A stretch of 64,000 nucleotides of DNA from Flavobacteriales bacterium (GCA_020635875.1 JACJYY010000003.1:248001-312000), one strand, 5' to 3'. Positions 1 through 8,046 are shown, counted from the stretch's first letter. Notes: generated from the sequence alone by a model not told the origin. Translations and numbers: made by a program.

Positions 1-2
1 CT

Positions 3-707
3 CTTGGTGGAGCAAGACCGAAGGCAAATATTATAGATGAAAATCAACAATTATGGATAGCAAAGTTTCCTTCAAAAAATGATACAATTAATAAAGGTGC
101 TTGGGAATATTTGGCCTATAAATTAGCGCTACTAGCAAAAGTTCAAATGGCTCCTTGCAGGATTGAGAAAATATTAGGAAATCAGCACACCTTTTTTACC
201 GAGCGTTTTGATCGAATAAAGCAGAATCGAGTTCATTTTGCATCAGCTATGACAATGACAGGTAATAATGAAGATACCATTAGAGATAATGCGGCTAGCT
301 ATTTAGATATTGCAGAATTTATTAGTTATCATGGAGCAAACATAGAGGGGGATTTACATCAATTATGGAGAAGAATTGTTTTTAATATTGCTATTTCGAA
401 TACCGATGATCATTTGAGAAACCATGGCTTTTTGCTCAAAAAAACAGGATGGGAACTTTCACCAGCATACGATTTAAATCCATCAATAGAAAAAGACGGC
501 TTATCGTTAAATATTGATATGGATGACAATGCCTTGGATTTTGACCTTGCTCGAAGTGTAGGTGAATATTTTAGACTGAACGACTCACAGATGACCACAA
601 TAATTAACGAGGTCACCCATTCAGTGAGCCAATGGTCGAACATTGCAAAGGAAATAGCCATCCCGCGTTCTGAACAGGAAATTATGGCTCCGGCTTTCAA
701 TTATTAA
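3..707 (+). CDS. HipA-family kinase toxin, C-terminal part (5' end outside window)
   Basis: Serine/threonine kinase of the HipA toxin family; the window opens inside the gene and the frame is open from base 3. The glycine-rich GGARPKA stretch lies right at the start, the catalytic segment NTDDHLRNHGF at 399-431, and the metal-binding SPAYDLNPS follows. Known HipA kinases phosphorylate a translation component (GltX in E. coli) and are held in check by a DNA-binding HipB partner, which would have to lie left of the window. The stop codon is two bases before the next start, so the two genes are probably cotranscribed. Because the N-terminal subdomain is not visible, it is undecided whether this is a full-length HipA or the kinase half of a split system. 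Confidence 0.85.
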   Translation, partial: LGGARPKANIIDENQQLWIAKFPSKNDTINKGAWEYLAYKLALLAKVQMAPCRIEKILGNQHTFFTERFDRIKQNRVHFASAMTMTGNNEDTIRDNAASYLDIAEFISYHGANIEGDLHQLWRRIVFNIAISNTDDHLRNHGFLLKKTGWELSPAYDLNPSIEKDGLSLNIDMDDNALDFDLARSVGEYFRLNDSQMTTIINEVTHSVSQWSNIAKEIAIPRSEQEIMAPAFNY

Positions 708-709
708 TT

Positions 710-1090
710 ATGACCACAATAGAAGAATTTTACGAGTACTGTATGGCTAAAAAAGGTGTAACAGAGAGTTTCCCTTTTGATGATAATACCTTGGTGTTTA
801 AGGTAGGGAATAAGATGTTTGCATTGACTGGACTTAAAGGTTGGGAGACAGGAGAATGTTCGGCCAATCTCAAGTGTGATCCTGATTATGCACTAGAACT
901 GCGTGCTGAGTACGAGGCGGTACAACCTGGCTATCATATGAGTAAAAAACATTGGAATACGGTGGCATGTAATCAAGATTTATCGGCTCAACAAATCAAA
1001 GAATTGATTGATCATTCGTATGAGTTGGTTTTTAAAAGTTTAACAAAGAAACTTCAAAAGGAAATCGAAAATTTTAACATTCGGTGTTAA
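710..1090 (+). CDS. MmcQ/YjbR family protein
   Basis: Small protein (126 residues) of the MmcQ/YjbR family, a compact alpha/beta fold sometimes described as DNA-binding (CyaY-like); its biochemical role is not established. Family features visible are the N-terminal helix with EEFYEYCMAKKG, the FPFDDNTLVFKVGNKMFAL strand pair, and the VQPGYHMSKKHWNTV motif around residues 70-84, typical of the family. Length is normal. It starts two bases after the hipA stop, so it probably shares the transcript, though a functional link to the toxin is not implied by the family. Start ATG at 710 has no competing start nearby. Confidence 0.85.
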   Translation: MTTIEEFYEYCMAKKGVTESFPFDDNTLVFKVGNKMFALTGLKGWETGECSANLKCDPDYALELRAEYEAVQPGYHMSKKHWNTVACNQDLSAQQIKELIDHSYELVFKSLTKKLQKEIENFNIRC

Positions 1091-1101
1091 ATATTTCTTA
1101 A

Positions 1102-1124
1102 ATACTACCCATTTTGGGTAGTAT
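1102..1124. promoter_or_regulatory. perfect 9-bp palindrome, candidate operator
   Basis: Perfect inverted repeat ATACTACCC-N5-GGGTAGTAT. It ends about 20 bases before a TAnnTTTG -7 box (1144-1151), so its centre lies roughly 45 bases upstream of the expected transcription start, the usual spot for an activator dimer. It is not followed by a T-run in either direction, which argues against a terminator. The binding protein is unknown. Confidence 0.5.
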
Positions 1125-1143
1125 AACATATAGAGCTTTCACT

Positions 1144-1151
1144 TAAATTTG
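1144..1151 (+). promoter_or_regulatory. -7 box for the gene at 1177
   Basis: TAAATTTG, an exact match to the Bacteroidota TAnnTTTG -7 element, 25 bases before the ATG at 1177. Confidence 0.5.
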
Positions 1152-1176
1152 TCAATGAACCATAAATTCAAAGGCT

Positions 1177-1677
1177 ATGAAAATTCCAAATGACATTCTG
1201 CACAGTTCTTCAATGATTGCTCCAAAGGTAATTATCTACGGTAAGTTAGGTACCTTCAAAAAGGTTGATGTGGTACTTGAAGCAGTACAAAAGGTCAGGG
1301 AAAATCATGGTGTGAATACCAAAGTAATTGTTGCAGGTAGTGACAGTCATTTGGCAGAGGGTTATATAGATCAAATCAAAAATCAGTATAACGATATGGA
1401 AGGTGTCGAATATTTAGATAATATCTCTAAAAAAGATCTAGCTGATATGATGATACATAATTTGGTGATTAGTTTTCCGTTTACTACAGAAGGAGTAGGT
1501 CATGTATATCGTGTGCAACAACGTATTTATGGGACTATGGCACATAAACTGAATGATTTTATAGAACTGGCACAAGAGAAAGGCTATCCTTCGGCAACTT
1601 TTAATTCGAAGTCAGACCAATCCTTAGCGCAAGCCATACATCAATTGATTGAGGCAGAAACTTTTGAAACAGTTTGA
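1177..1677 (+). CDS. glycosyltransferase C-terminal half, probably truncated
   Basis: A 166-residue protein resembling only the C-terminal (nucleotide-sugar binding) half of a GT4-type glycosyltransferase. It opens with APKVIIYGKLGTFKKVD, the usual first strand and glycine turn of the second Rossmann domain, and continues with KVIVAGSDSHLAEGY, GVEYLDNISKKDLADMM and EGVGHVYRVQQRIYG. The acceptor-binding N-terminal domain expected in a complete enzyme of about 380 residues is missing, and no matching coding sequence lies upstream between 1091 and 1176. It has its own promoter-like box and an operator-like palindrome. It is either a gene remnant or a small protein that reuses one GT domain; catalytic function on its own is doubtful. 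Confidence 0.5.
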   Translation: MKIPNDILHSSSMIAPKVIIYGKLGTFKKVDVVLEAVQKVRENHGVNTKVIVAGSDSHLAEGYIDQIKNQYNDMEGVEYLDNISKKDLADMMIHNLVISFPFTTEGVGHVYRVQQRIYGTMAHKLNDFIELAQEKGYPSATFNSKSDQSLAQAIHQLIEAETFETV

Positions 1678-1691
1678 TTAAATAGGTTAGG

Positions 1692-2276
1692 TTATCCGTG
1701 AACCGTTTCCTCTTTTCCGTATTGAGTGATTAAATCATTTTCGAAAGCTAACCATTCATTCCAGCGTTGATTGACATAATCTATACTGCGACCGTATTGA
1801 CGGGCAAAGTTTAAAAAAGTAGTGTAATGACCGGCTTCGCTTTCCATTAAATCACGATAAAAAATAGCTAATTCCTTGTCGTTAATGTTTTCCGATAAAG
1901 TTTTGAAACGTTCGCAACTGCGTGCTTCAATCATTGCTGCAAAAAGTAATCTTTCGACCAAAGAATCTTCGCGACTGCCATCTTTTTTCATGAACTTGAA
2001 TAATTGATTGACGTAGTCGTCTTTACGTTCACGTCCCAGAGTTAGACCGCGTTCTTTAATAATATCAAAGACCATTTGAAAGTGTTCTAGTTCTTCGCGG
2101 GCAATTTCCAGTAGTTCAGCAACGAGCTCAGGCTTTTCTGAATTATGAGTAATTAAAAAAATAGCATTGGTGGCTGCTTTTTGTTCGCACCAAGCGTGAT
2201 CAGTTAATATTTCTTCAATGTTGCTTTCAACCAAACGTACCCATCTTGGGTCTGTTTTTAATTTTAATCCTAACAT
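1692..2276 (-). CDS. miaE: tRNA-(ms2io6A)-hydroxylase
   Basis: Diiron monooxygenase that hydroxylates the isopentenyl group of ms2i6A at position 37 of tRNAs reading UNN codons. The 194-residue protein has the ferritin-like four-helix bundle and the expected iron ligands: E31 (CEQKA), EELEH at 61-65, EARSCERF at 117-124 and ESEAGHY at 145-151. Length matches the family. It is monocistronic and diverges from the glycosyltransferase gene; a TATATTTG box on its strand lies at 2302-2309. Assignment rests on the ligand spacing and overall similarity and is strong. Confidence 0.93.
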   Translation of the reverse strand: MLGLKLKTDPRWVRLVESNIEEILTDHAWCEQKAATNAIFLITHNSEKPELVAELLEIAREELEHFQMVFDIIKERGLTLGRERKDDYVNQLFKFMKKDGSREDSLVERLLFAAMIEARSCERFKTLSENINDKELAIFYRDLMESEAGHYTTFLNFARQYGRSIDYVNQRWNEWLAFENDLITQYGKEETVHG

Positions 2277-2301
2277 GGTGTGGACATTACGTTTAATTAT
2301 G

Positions 2302-2309
2302 CAAATATA
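2302..2309 (-). promoter_or_regulatory. -7 box for miaE
   Basis: TATATTTG on the minus strand, 25 bases before the miaE ATG at 2276. A weaker plus-strand box (CATTTTTG, 2315-2322, one mismatch) sits beside it and would serve the divergent glycosyltransferase gene. Confidence 0.5.
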
Positions 2310-2341
2310 ATGTGCATTTTTGTAATCTAATACGGCACAAT

Positions 2342-3592
2342 ATGGTAGCCTCTCAAAAAATATTAATCATCGGTTTAGTTTGGCCAGAGCCTACGTCTTC
2401 TGCTGCAGGGAGTCGTATGTTGCAACTGATAGGGTTGTTTATGGGGTATGGATACGATGTTACTTTTGCCAGTGCAGCTTCGCCAAGCGAGTATAGTTTT
2501 GATTTGTCAAAACAAGGGGTGCAAACGCAGGTCATTCAATTGAATGATGATAGCTTTGATTCTTTTTTTGCTGCGTTGAATCCAACTATTGTGATGTACG
2601 ATCGTTATGTGTCCGAAGAACAATTCGGGTGGCGTGTTTCAAAGCAATGTCCTGGTGCTATGACTATTCTGGATACCGAAGATTTACACTTTTTACGATT
2701 AGCAAGACAAGAGGCTCATAAAAAGGGTGTTCCATTAGATCAACTGGATTTAAACACAGACACAGCTAAACGAGAAATAGCAAGTATTTATCGCTGTGAT
2801 GTGTCCTTGATTATCTCACGGTATGAAATGCAGTTGCTTCAAAATCAATTTCAAGTACCATCGCAGCAGTTGTATTATTTGCCTTTTTTGGTGGATTCGA
2901 TTACCAGAGAAGTTACAAAGTATTGGAAACCTTTCGAAGAAAGACAAGATTTTGTTTTCATTGGTAATTTTTGGCATGAGCCCAATTGGGATGCTGTGCG
3001 TTATCTGAGAGAATCAATTTGGGATGAAATAATAAGAGATTTGCCTCAAGCTACAATGCACATATATGGAGCCTACGCTTCGCAAAAAGTAATGCAGTTG
3101 CATAATCCAACCAAACGGTTTTTGGTTCATGGTCGAGCCGAAAGTGCTTATGAGGTGATTGGGAATGCACGAGTTTTATTAGCGCCTTTACGTTTTGGGG
3201 CTGGAGCCAAAGGGAAACTATTGGAAGCCATGCAATGCGGAACGCCAAGTGTAACAACTTCTATAGGTGCCGAATCTATGGCAAATGGTTTAGAATGGAA
3301 TGGAACAATAGTGGATGGAGTTAAAGAATTTGCGAAATCGGTTGTTGAATTACACGAAAATAAAGAATTGTGGCTAAAAGCACAGTCCAATGGGATTGAA
3401 TTGATTAATCAAAATTACGATAAAGCTATTTTTGAAAAAGATTTTTGCACTCATATCCAAGAAATGATAAGTCATTTAACAACGTATCGTACGCAAAACT
3501 TTGTCGGTCAGATGTTGCAACATCATACCCATCAAAGTACGAAGTACTTGTCTAAGTGGATTACTGAAAAGAATAAAAAAAATAGGTTATAA
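2342..3592 (+). CDS. glycosyltransferase, GT4 family
   Basis: Cytoplasmic or membrane-associated glycosyltransferase with the GT-B fold, about 416 residues. The N-terminal domain opens with KILIIGLVWPEPTSSAAGSR (strand and glycine turn); the C-terminal domain carries DFVFIGNFWHEPNWDAVRYL and the donor-binding LRFGAGAKGKLLEAMQCGTP near nt 3187-3246, with the conserved glutamate that contacts the sugar nucleotide. Sugar and acceptor cannot be told from sequence. I chose ATG 2342 rather than 2312 because the likely -7 box (2315-2322) would put the transcript start downstream of 2312. The last 6 bases overlap the convergent toxin gene. Confidence 0.85.
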   Translation: MVASQKILIIGLVWPEPTSSAAGSRMLQLIGLFMGYGYDVTFASAASPSEYSFDLSKQGVQTQVIQLNDDSFDSFFAALNPTIVMYDRYVSEEQFGWRVSKQCPGAMTILDTEDLHFLRLARQEAHKKGVPLDQLDLNTDTAKREIASIYRCDVSLIISRYEMQLLQNQFQVPSQQLYYLPFLVDSITREVTKYWKPFEERQDFVFIGNFWHEPNWDAVRYLRESIWDEIIRDLPQATMHIYGAYASQKVMQLHNPTKRFLVHGRAESAYEVIGNARVLLAPLRFGAGAKGKLLEAMQCGTPSVTTSIGAESMANGLEWNGTIVDGVKEFAKSVVELHENKELWLKAQSNGIELINQNYDKAIFEKDFCTHIQEMISHLTTYRTQNFVGQMLQHHTHQSTKYLSKWITEKNKKNRL

Positions 3593-3913
3593 GTCTTCTA
3601 AAAGGTCTTTTAGTTCCTTGTCTGTTAAAGTGTCTTTTTCTGATTTGTCATAAATGGATAGCAGATAAACTATTTCCTCTGAGATCACTATATTGGTAAT
3701 GATTCTAGCTCCTCCAGATTTTCCTTTGCTTTTTGACGTAATCGAAATTCTGATTTTGTAACAATTTTGTCCTAAGGAAATACCCTGTTCTGGATTTTGT
3801 TCTAAACTTTCAATAAATTCTGCGAAGTCAGATTTTAAAGAGGGGTATTTTTTGGCTAATTTTTTGAGTTCTTTCCTGAATTTAGGGACAGCGATAATGT
3901 TATAACTCATCAA
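3587..3913 (-). CDS. RelE/ParE-family toxin
   Basis: Toxin half of a type II toxin-antitoxin pair, 108 residues. The fold signature of the RelE/ParE superfamily is visible: the N-terminal helix hairpin KFRKELKKLAKKYPSLKSDF, the beta strand around YKIRISITSKSKGKSGGARI, and the C-terminal hydrophobic strand IVYLLSIYDKSEKDTL. RelE members cleave mRNA on the ribosome, ParE members poison gyrase; which applies here is not clear. The basic, lysine-rich surface and the length fit RelE better. The start overlaps the antitoxin stop by 14 bases (two adjacent ATGs at 3913 and 3910), the usual antitoxin-first translational coupling. Confidence 0.82.
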   Translation of the reverse strand: MMSYNIIAVPKFRKELKKLAKKYPSLKSDFAEFIESLEQNPEQGISLGQNCYKIRISITSKSKGKSGGARIITNIVISEEIVYLLSIYDKSEKDTLTDKELKDLLEDL

Positions 3914-4109
3914 GTAAATCTTTTGCAGGGATTCCTTTTAATTTTCCTTCGCGAATAGACTTTAATTCTTCAACCGCTTCTTTAATGTCCTGCATAATGT
4001 TTCCTTTAGCATTAGATATTGGAGTAGCTTTTTTTACAAAAGAGAAGTTTTTTAACACTTCCATAAAAAAGGCTGCTTTATTATCACTGATGTCTAGTAG
4101 AATTTTCAT
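3900..4109 (-). CDS. antitoxin of the RelE/ParE pair
   Basis: A 69-residue acidic protein directly upstream of, and overlapping, the toxin gene. Its C-terminus (VEELKSIREGKLKGIPAKDL) is a typical toxin-wrapping antitoxin tail; no helix-turn-helix or ribbon-helix-helix is obvious, so DNA binding is not shown. Role is inferred from position, size and overlap. This short antitoxin type is frequent in Bacteroidota, usually without a named domain. A TATTTTTG box on the same strand lies 31 bases upstream of the start. Confidence 0.7.
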   Translation of the reverse strand: MKILLDISDNKAAFFMEVLKNFSFVKKATPISNAKGNIMQDIKEAVEELKSIREGKLKGIPAKDLLDEL

Positions 4110-4139
4110 GATTTACATTGTTTTAAACACGTAGTTTAA

Positions 4140-4147
4140 CAAAAATA
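4140..4147 (-). promoter_or_regulatory. -7 box for the toxin-antitoxin operon
   Basis: TATTTTTG on the minus strand, exact TAnnTTTG match, 31 bases upstream of the antitoxin ATG. Confidence 0.45.
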
Positions 4148-4154
4148 CAAAAAA

Positions 4155-5555
4155 TCAAATGTTTTTGTTTAGAAACAACTCCGTATAGTACTTATAAAAC
4201 GAAGGAATAGTTTCAATGCCTTTGAAATAATTAAACAATCCAAAGTGTTCATTAGGAGAATGGATCGCATCGCTGTCTAATCCAAATCCCATCAGTATGG
4301 TTTTGCTTTTCAATTCTTTTTCAAATAAAGCTACAATAGGAATACTTCCTCCAGAACGTACAGGAATAGCAGGTGTGTCAAATGTGTCTCCGTAGGCTTT
4401 TTTAGCAGCTAGGTATTCTATGCTGTCAATAGGTGTTACATAGGCCTCGCCTCCATGATGTGAGGTGACTTTTACCGTAACGCCTGATGGAGCAATAGAT
4501 TTGAAGTGATTGGTGAATAATTCCATGATCTCAGGGGATACCTGATGTGGGACTAAACGCATTGAAATTTTGGCGTAAGCCTTACTAGGAATAACTGTTT
4601 TAGCGCCTTCGCCAATATAACCTCCCCATATTCCATTAACGTCGAGTGTGGGTCTAATTGAATTTCTTTCATTGGTCACATAGCCTTTTTCTCCATGTTC
4701 TTGAGGGATGCCGATAGATTTTCGATACTCTTCTAAAGAGAAAGGTGCTTTAGCCATTTCGTTTCTTTCCGCTTGAGAGAGTTCTTCTACCTTGTCATAA
4801 AAGCCAGAAATGGTAATTTTATTATTTTCGTCATGTAAGGAAGCAATCATCTTTGCTAAAATATTAATTGGATTAGCCACCGTTCCTCCATATAAACCAG
4901 AATGTAAATCACGATTAGGTCCAGTGACTTCTACTTCCAAATAACTCAGCCCTCGTAAACCTGTGGTAACGGATGGTTGGGTTTTAGAAATCATTCCTGT
5001 GTCCGATATTAAAATGACGTCGTTTTTAAGTTTTTCTTTGTTGGCTTTAACAAAACCTTCAAGATTTTCGGATCCAATTTCTTCTTCTCCTTCAACGATA
5101 ATCTTTACATTGCAAGGTAACTGATCGTTTTTAATCATGTATTCAATTGCCTTAACGTGCATGTACATTTGTCCTTTATCATCACAGGCTCCACGGGCAA
5201 AAATGGCACCCTCAGGATGTAATTCGGTTTTTTTGATAATCGGGTCAAAAGGGTCATTATCCCATAAATGTAAAGGGTCTGCGGGCTGTACGTCGTAATG
5301 ACCATAGACTAAAACAGTAGGTAATTGAGGGTCTATTATTTTGTCTCCGTAGACTACAGGGTAGCCTGGAGTATCGCATAATTCAACATTTTCACATCCT
5401 GAAGCAATCAAGGCTTGTTGCACGGCTTTTGCAGTATCCAATACGTCTTGATGGAAAGCTGGGTCTGCACTGACAGATGGTATTTTTAGTAATTCGGTGA
5501 GTTCTGATAGTAGGCGGTCTCTGTTTTTGTCGATAAAGCTGGTTATTGTACTCAT
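4155..5555 (-). CDS. M20 family dipeptidase
   Basis: Two-zinc exopeptidase of the M20 family (dipeptidase/CNDP-like), 466 residues, probably cytosolic because no signal peptide is present. The metal site is complete: H86 and D88 in GHYDVQP, the bridging aspartate in CDDKG (124-128), the general-base pair in EGEEEIGS (155-162), D185 in SDTGM, and the last ligand H432 in HSPNEHF. The lid domain sits between about 195 and 350 (TGLRGLSYLEVEVTGP, DLHSGLYGG). It hydrolyses dipeptides released by peptide turnover; exact substrate range is unknown. Monocistronic, with a TATTTTTG box just upstream at 5577-5584. Confidence 0.9.
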   Translation of the reverse strand: MSTITSFIDKNRDRLLSELTELLKIPSVSADPAFHQDVLDTAKAVQQALIASGCENVELCDTPGYPVVYGDKIIDPQLPTVLVYGHYDVQPADPLHLWDNDPFDPIIKKTELHPEGAIFARGACDDKGQMYMHVKAIEYMIKNDQLPCNVKIIVEGEEEIGSENLEGFVKANKEKLKNDVILISDTGMISKTQPSVTTGLRGLSYLEVEVTGPNRDLHSGLYGGTVANPINILAKMIASLHDENNKITISGFYDKVEELSQAERNEMAKAPFSLEEYRKSIGIPQEHGEKGYVTNERNSIRPTLDVNGIWGGYIGEGAKTVIPSKAYAKISMRLVPHQVSPEIMELFTNHFKSIAPSGVTVKVTSHHGGEAYVTPIDSIEYLAAKKAYGDTFDTPAIPVRSGGSIPIVALFEKELKSKTILMGFGLDSDAIHSPNEHFGLFNYFKGIETIPSFYKYYTELFLNKNI

Positions 5556-5576
5556 TCAGTTTTTTTTGGATACAAA

Positions 5577-5584
5577 CAAAAATA
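5577..5584 (-). promoter_or_regulatory. -7 box for the M20 dipeptidase gene
   Basis: TATTTTTG on the minus strand, 22 bases upstream of the ATG at 5555. Confidence 0.45.
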
Positions 5585-5631
5585 GTTAAATTATCATTTC
5601 GTTATTTAAAAAATATATACCTATATTTGCA

Positions 5632-5639
5632 CGTCTAAA
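5632..5639 (+). promoter_or_regulatory. -7 box for tRNA-Leu(UAG)
   Basis: TATATTTG, exact TAnnTTTG match, ending five bases before the first base of the tRNA. Confidence 0.5.
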
Positions 5640-5643
5640 ATCT

Positions 5644-5725
5644 GCGGATGTGGTGAAATTGGTAGACACGCTAGACTTAGGATCTAGTGCCTCACGGTGT
5701 GAAGGTTCGAGTCCTTTCATCCGCA
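5644..5725 (+). tRNA. tRNA-Leu, anticodon UAG
   Basis: Class II tRNA with a long variable arm. Acceptor GCGGATG pairs with CATCCGC and the discriminator is A. The anticodon loop CTTAGGA inside the CTAGA/TCTAG stem gives anticodon TAG (reads CUN leucine codons). T loop TTCGAGT is present. The CCA end is not encoded. The D arm TGGTGAAATTGGTAGACACGC is typical of leucine tRNAs. Confidence 0.97.
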
Positions 5726-5727
5726 CG

Positions 5728-5765
5728 AAACAAAAAAGGGAAGCAAATGCTTCCCTTTTTTGTTT
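5728..5765. terminator. bidirectional terminator, tRNA-Leu / MORN gene
   Basis: Near-perfect 18-bp hairpin with GGGAAGCA/TGCTTCCC at its tip and A-run/T-run flanks on both sides, so it can stop transcription of the tRNA and of the leftward gene at 5784. Confidence 0.85.
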
Positions 5766-5783
5766 GATTAGAATTTCTTTCCT

Positions 5784-6137
5784 TTATTCGTCGGTTCCTA
5801 CCATTCCTTCTTCAATTAGAACGGTTACGTTTGCGATTCTTGAGTCACTATAATCTACTTGACTTAAAGTGCTGTCTGCCCAATGTGACCAAGTACCTAC
5901 TTTTTTACCCTCATTGAATTCACCTACCGAACGTTTGTTACCATCCATATCATACGAAGTCCATGTTCCATGTAACTTTCCGTCTTTGTAGGTTCCTTCT
6001 TGTTGAATTTGACCATTGTCATAGAAGTAAACAGCCCTTACTTCATCATCAACAATTGTAAACTGTGGCTCAATCGCGTTTTGTGCATAAAAAACGCCTG
6101 AAACTAATAATGCTGCTGTTATAACTAAACTTCTCAT
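5784..6137 (-). CDS. secreted MORN-repeat protein
   Basis: A 117-residue exported protein. The N-terminus (RSLVITAALLVSGVFYAQ) is a signal peptide with cleavage expected after residue 18 or 19. The mature part carries two to three MORN-like toxin_YwqK repeats: VYFYDNGQIQQEGTYKDGK, LHGTWTSYDMDGNKRSVGEF and KKVGTWSHW. Such repeats are common in Bacteroidota and have no assigned activity; a location in the periplasm or outer membrane is inferred. The gene lies back to back with aspS, its C-terminus is acidic, and transcription ends in the hairpin shared with the tRNA. Confidence 0.75.
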   Translation of the reverse strand: MRSLVITAALLVSGVFYAQNAIEPQFTIVDDEVRAVYFYDNGQIQQEGTYKDGKLHGTWTSYDMDGNKRSVGEFNEGKKVGTWSHWADSTLSQVDYSDSRIANVTVLIEEGMVGTDE

Positions 6138-6259
6138 GGCTCTGGTATTTTGTGTTTCTATACCCTAAAGATAAAACTATTTTCACAATAAAAAAACAAT
6201 TTGGTAACAATTTGGTAACATTGAAAGAAAATTACTTTAAGCTTATTCATAATTAGTAT

Positions 6260-6267
6260 TAAATTTG
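6260..6267 (+). promoter_or_regulatory. -7 box for aspS
   Basis: TAAATTTG, exact TAnnTTTG match, 30 bases before ATG 6298. It overlaps the upstream TTG at 6265, ruling that codon out as the translation start. Confidence 0.55.
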
Positions 6268-6297
6268 TCACTTATTCTAAATAATCAGTTAAAAATC

Positions 6298-8046
6298 ATG
6301 TACAGAAATCATACGTGTGGGGCATTAAACAGTGCGAATATAGGCCAAGAAGTAATCTTAGCTGGATGGGTTCAAAAGTCTAGAGATAAAGGATTTATGG
6401 TGTGGGTTGACGTAAGAGACCGTTACGGAATTACACAATTGATTTTTGATGAAGAAAGAACAGACAAGACTGTTTTTGAATTAGCTAAAACCTTAGGACG
6501 TGAGTTTGTGATTCAGGTTAAAGGAGAGGTAATTGAGAGAGAATCTAAAAACAAAAATATTCCAACAGGAGAAATAGAAGTGTTGGTAAAGGAATTAATA
6601 GTGCTTAATCCTTCAAAAACACCTCCTTTTACCATAGAGGATGAGACCGATGGAGGAGAGGATATTCGTATGAAATATCGTTATCTGGATATTCGTCGTA
6701 ATCCGGTTAAACAGAATTTGTTGTTTAGACATAAAGTGGCACAGGAGGTTCGTAATTATTTGTCTAATCTTGATTTTTGTGAGGTTGAGACTCCTTATTT
6801 AATTAAGTCTACACCTGAAGGAGCAAGAGACTTTGTGGTGCCATCACGTATGAATGAAGGGCAATTTTATGCTTTGCCACAGTCACCACAAACATTCAAG
6901 CAATTGTTGATGGTGGGCGGAATGGATAAATATTTTCAAATTGTAAAATGTTTTAGAGATGAAGATTTACGTGCAGACAGACAGCCTGAGTTTACGCAAA
7001 TCGATTGCGAAATGGCGTTTGTTGAACAAGAGGACATTTTAAATGTGTTTGAGGGATTGACGCGTCATTTGTTGCAAAAGGTAAATAACGTTACGATTGA
7101 TACGTTTCCTAGAATGACGTATGATGAGGCGATGCGTTTATATGGAAATGATAAGCCAGATATTCGTTTCGGGATGCAGTTTGGTGAACTCAATGAAGTG
7201 GTTAAACATAAAGATTTTCAGGTTTTTAATGCTGCCGAATTGGTGGTGGGTATTGCTGTGCCAGGAGGCGCGTCATATACCCGAAAGGAGATAGATCAAT
7301 TGATAGACTGGGTAAAGCGTCCGCAAGTAGGTGCTTTAGGTATGGTGTATGTAAAATACAATGAGGATGGAACTTTAAAATCTTCGGTGGATAAGTTTTA
7401 TGATCAACAAGATTTAGCCGAATGGGCTGAAATTACTGGAGCAGAGAAAGGAGATTTAATTTGTGTCTTATCAGGAGAAACTAACAAAGTAAGAGCACAA
7501 TTAAGCGCTTTACGTATGGAATTAGCCGAGCGTTTAGGTTTGCGTAATCCTAAGGAATTTGCTCCGTTGTGGGTAGTTGATTTTCCACTTCTGGAATGGG
7601 ATGAAGAGTCAGCGCGTTTTCACGCGATGCACCACCCTTTTACATCTCCGAAGCCAGAAGATATTAAGCTGTTAGAGACCGAACCCGCTAAGGTTAGAGC
7701 AAATGCGTATGATTTGGTTTTGAATGGAAACGAAATTGGAGGAGGTTCTATTCGTATCCATGATAAGGCTACGCAAGAAATGATGTTTAGGTATTTAGGA
7801 TTTACAGAGCAAGAGGCTAAAGCTCAATTTGGATTTTTGATGGATGCTTTCCAATATGGGGCACCGCCTCATGGAGGTTTAGCATTTGGATTAGATCGTT
7901 TAGTGGCGATACTAGGAGGACAAGAAACCATTCGTGATTTTATTGCTTTTCCTAAGAATAATTCAGGTCGTGATGTGATGATTGATGCGCCATCTCCTGT
8001 TGATCAAGAGCAGTTATCCGAACTTCATATAAAACTTAATTTGTAG
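6298..8046 (+). CDS. aspS: aspartyl-tRNA synthetase
   Basis: Class II aminoacyl-tRNA synthetase charging tRNA-Asp, 582 residues, close to the 590 of E. coli. Order: N-terminal OB-fold anticodon domain (HTCGALNSANIGQEVILAGWVQ), catalytic core with motif 2 FRDEDLRADRQPEFTQID, the bacterial insertion (GAD) domain around residues 290-400, and motif 3 GLAFGLDRLVAILGG near the end. Start ATG 6298 (protein begins MYRNHTCG) is chosen because the -7 box overlaps the only upstream in-frame start. Whether it is discriminating or also charges tRNA-Asn cannot be decided here. It is transcribed alone ahead of the cold shock gene. Confidence 0.96.
   Translation: MYRNHTCGALNSANIGQEVILAGWVQKSRDKGFMVWVDVRDRYGITQLIFDEERTDKTVFELAKTLGREFVIQVKGEVIERESKNKNIPTGEIEVLVKELIVLNPSKTPPFTIEDETDGGEDIRMKYRYLDIRRNPVKQNLLFRHKVAQEVRNYLSNLDFCEVETPYLIKSTPEGARDFVVPSRMNEGQFYALPQSPQTFKQLLMVGGMDKYFQIVKCFRDEDLRADRQPEFTQIDCEMAFVEQEDILNVFEGLTRHLLQKVNNVTIDTFPRMTYDEAMRLYGNDKPDIRFGMQFGELNEVVKHKDFQVFNAAELVVGIAVPGGASYTRKEIDQLIDWVKRPQVGALGMVYVKYNEDGTLKSSVDKFYDQQDLAEWAEITGAEKGDLICVLSGETNKVRAQLSALRMELAERLGLRNPKEFAPLWVVDFPLLEWDEESARFHAMHHPFTSPKPEDIKLLETEPAKVRANAYDLVLNGNEIGGGSIRIHDKATQEMMFRYLGFTEQEAKAQFGFLMDAFQYGAPPHGGLAFGLDRLVAILGGQETIRDFIAFPKNNSGRDVMIDAPSPVDQEQLSELHIKLNL

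Noticed and set aside
5744..5830. A second tRNA after tRNA-Leu(UAG)
   Set aside because: The sequence forms only the terminator hairpin; no D or T arm.
5650..5853. Open frame of 67 codons across tRNA-Leu(UAG)
   Set aside because: It reads through the tRNA and the terminator hairpin; clearly a shadow.
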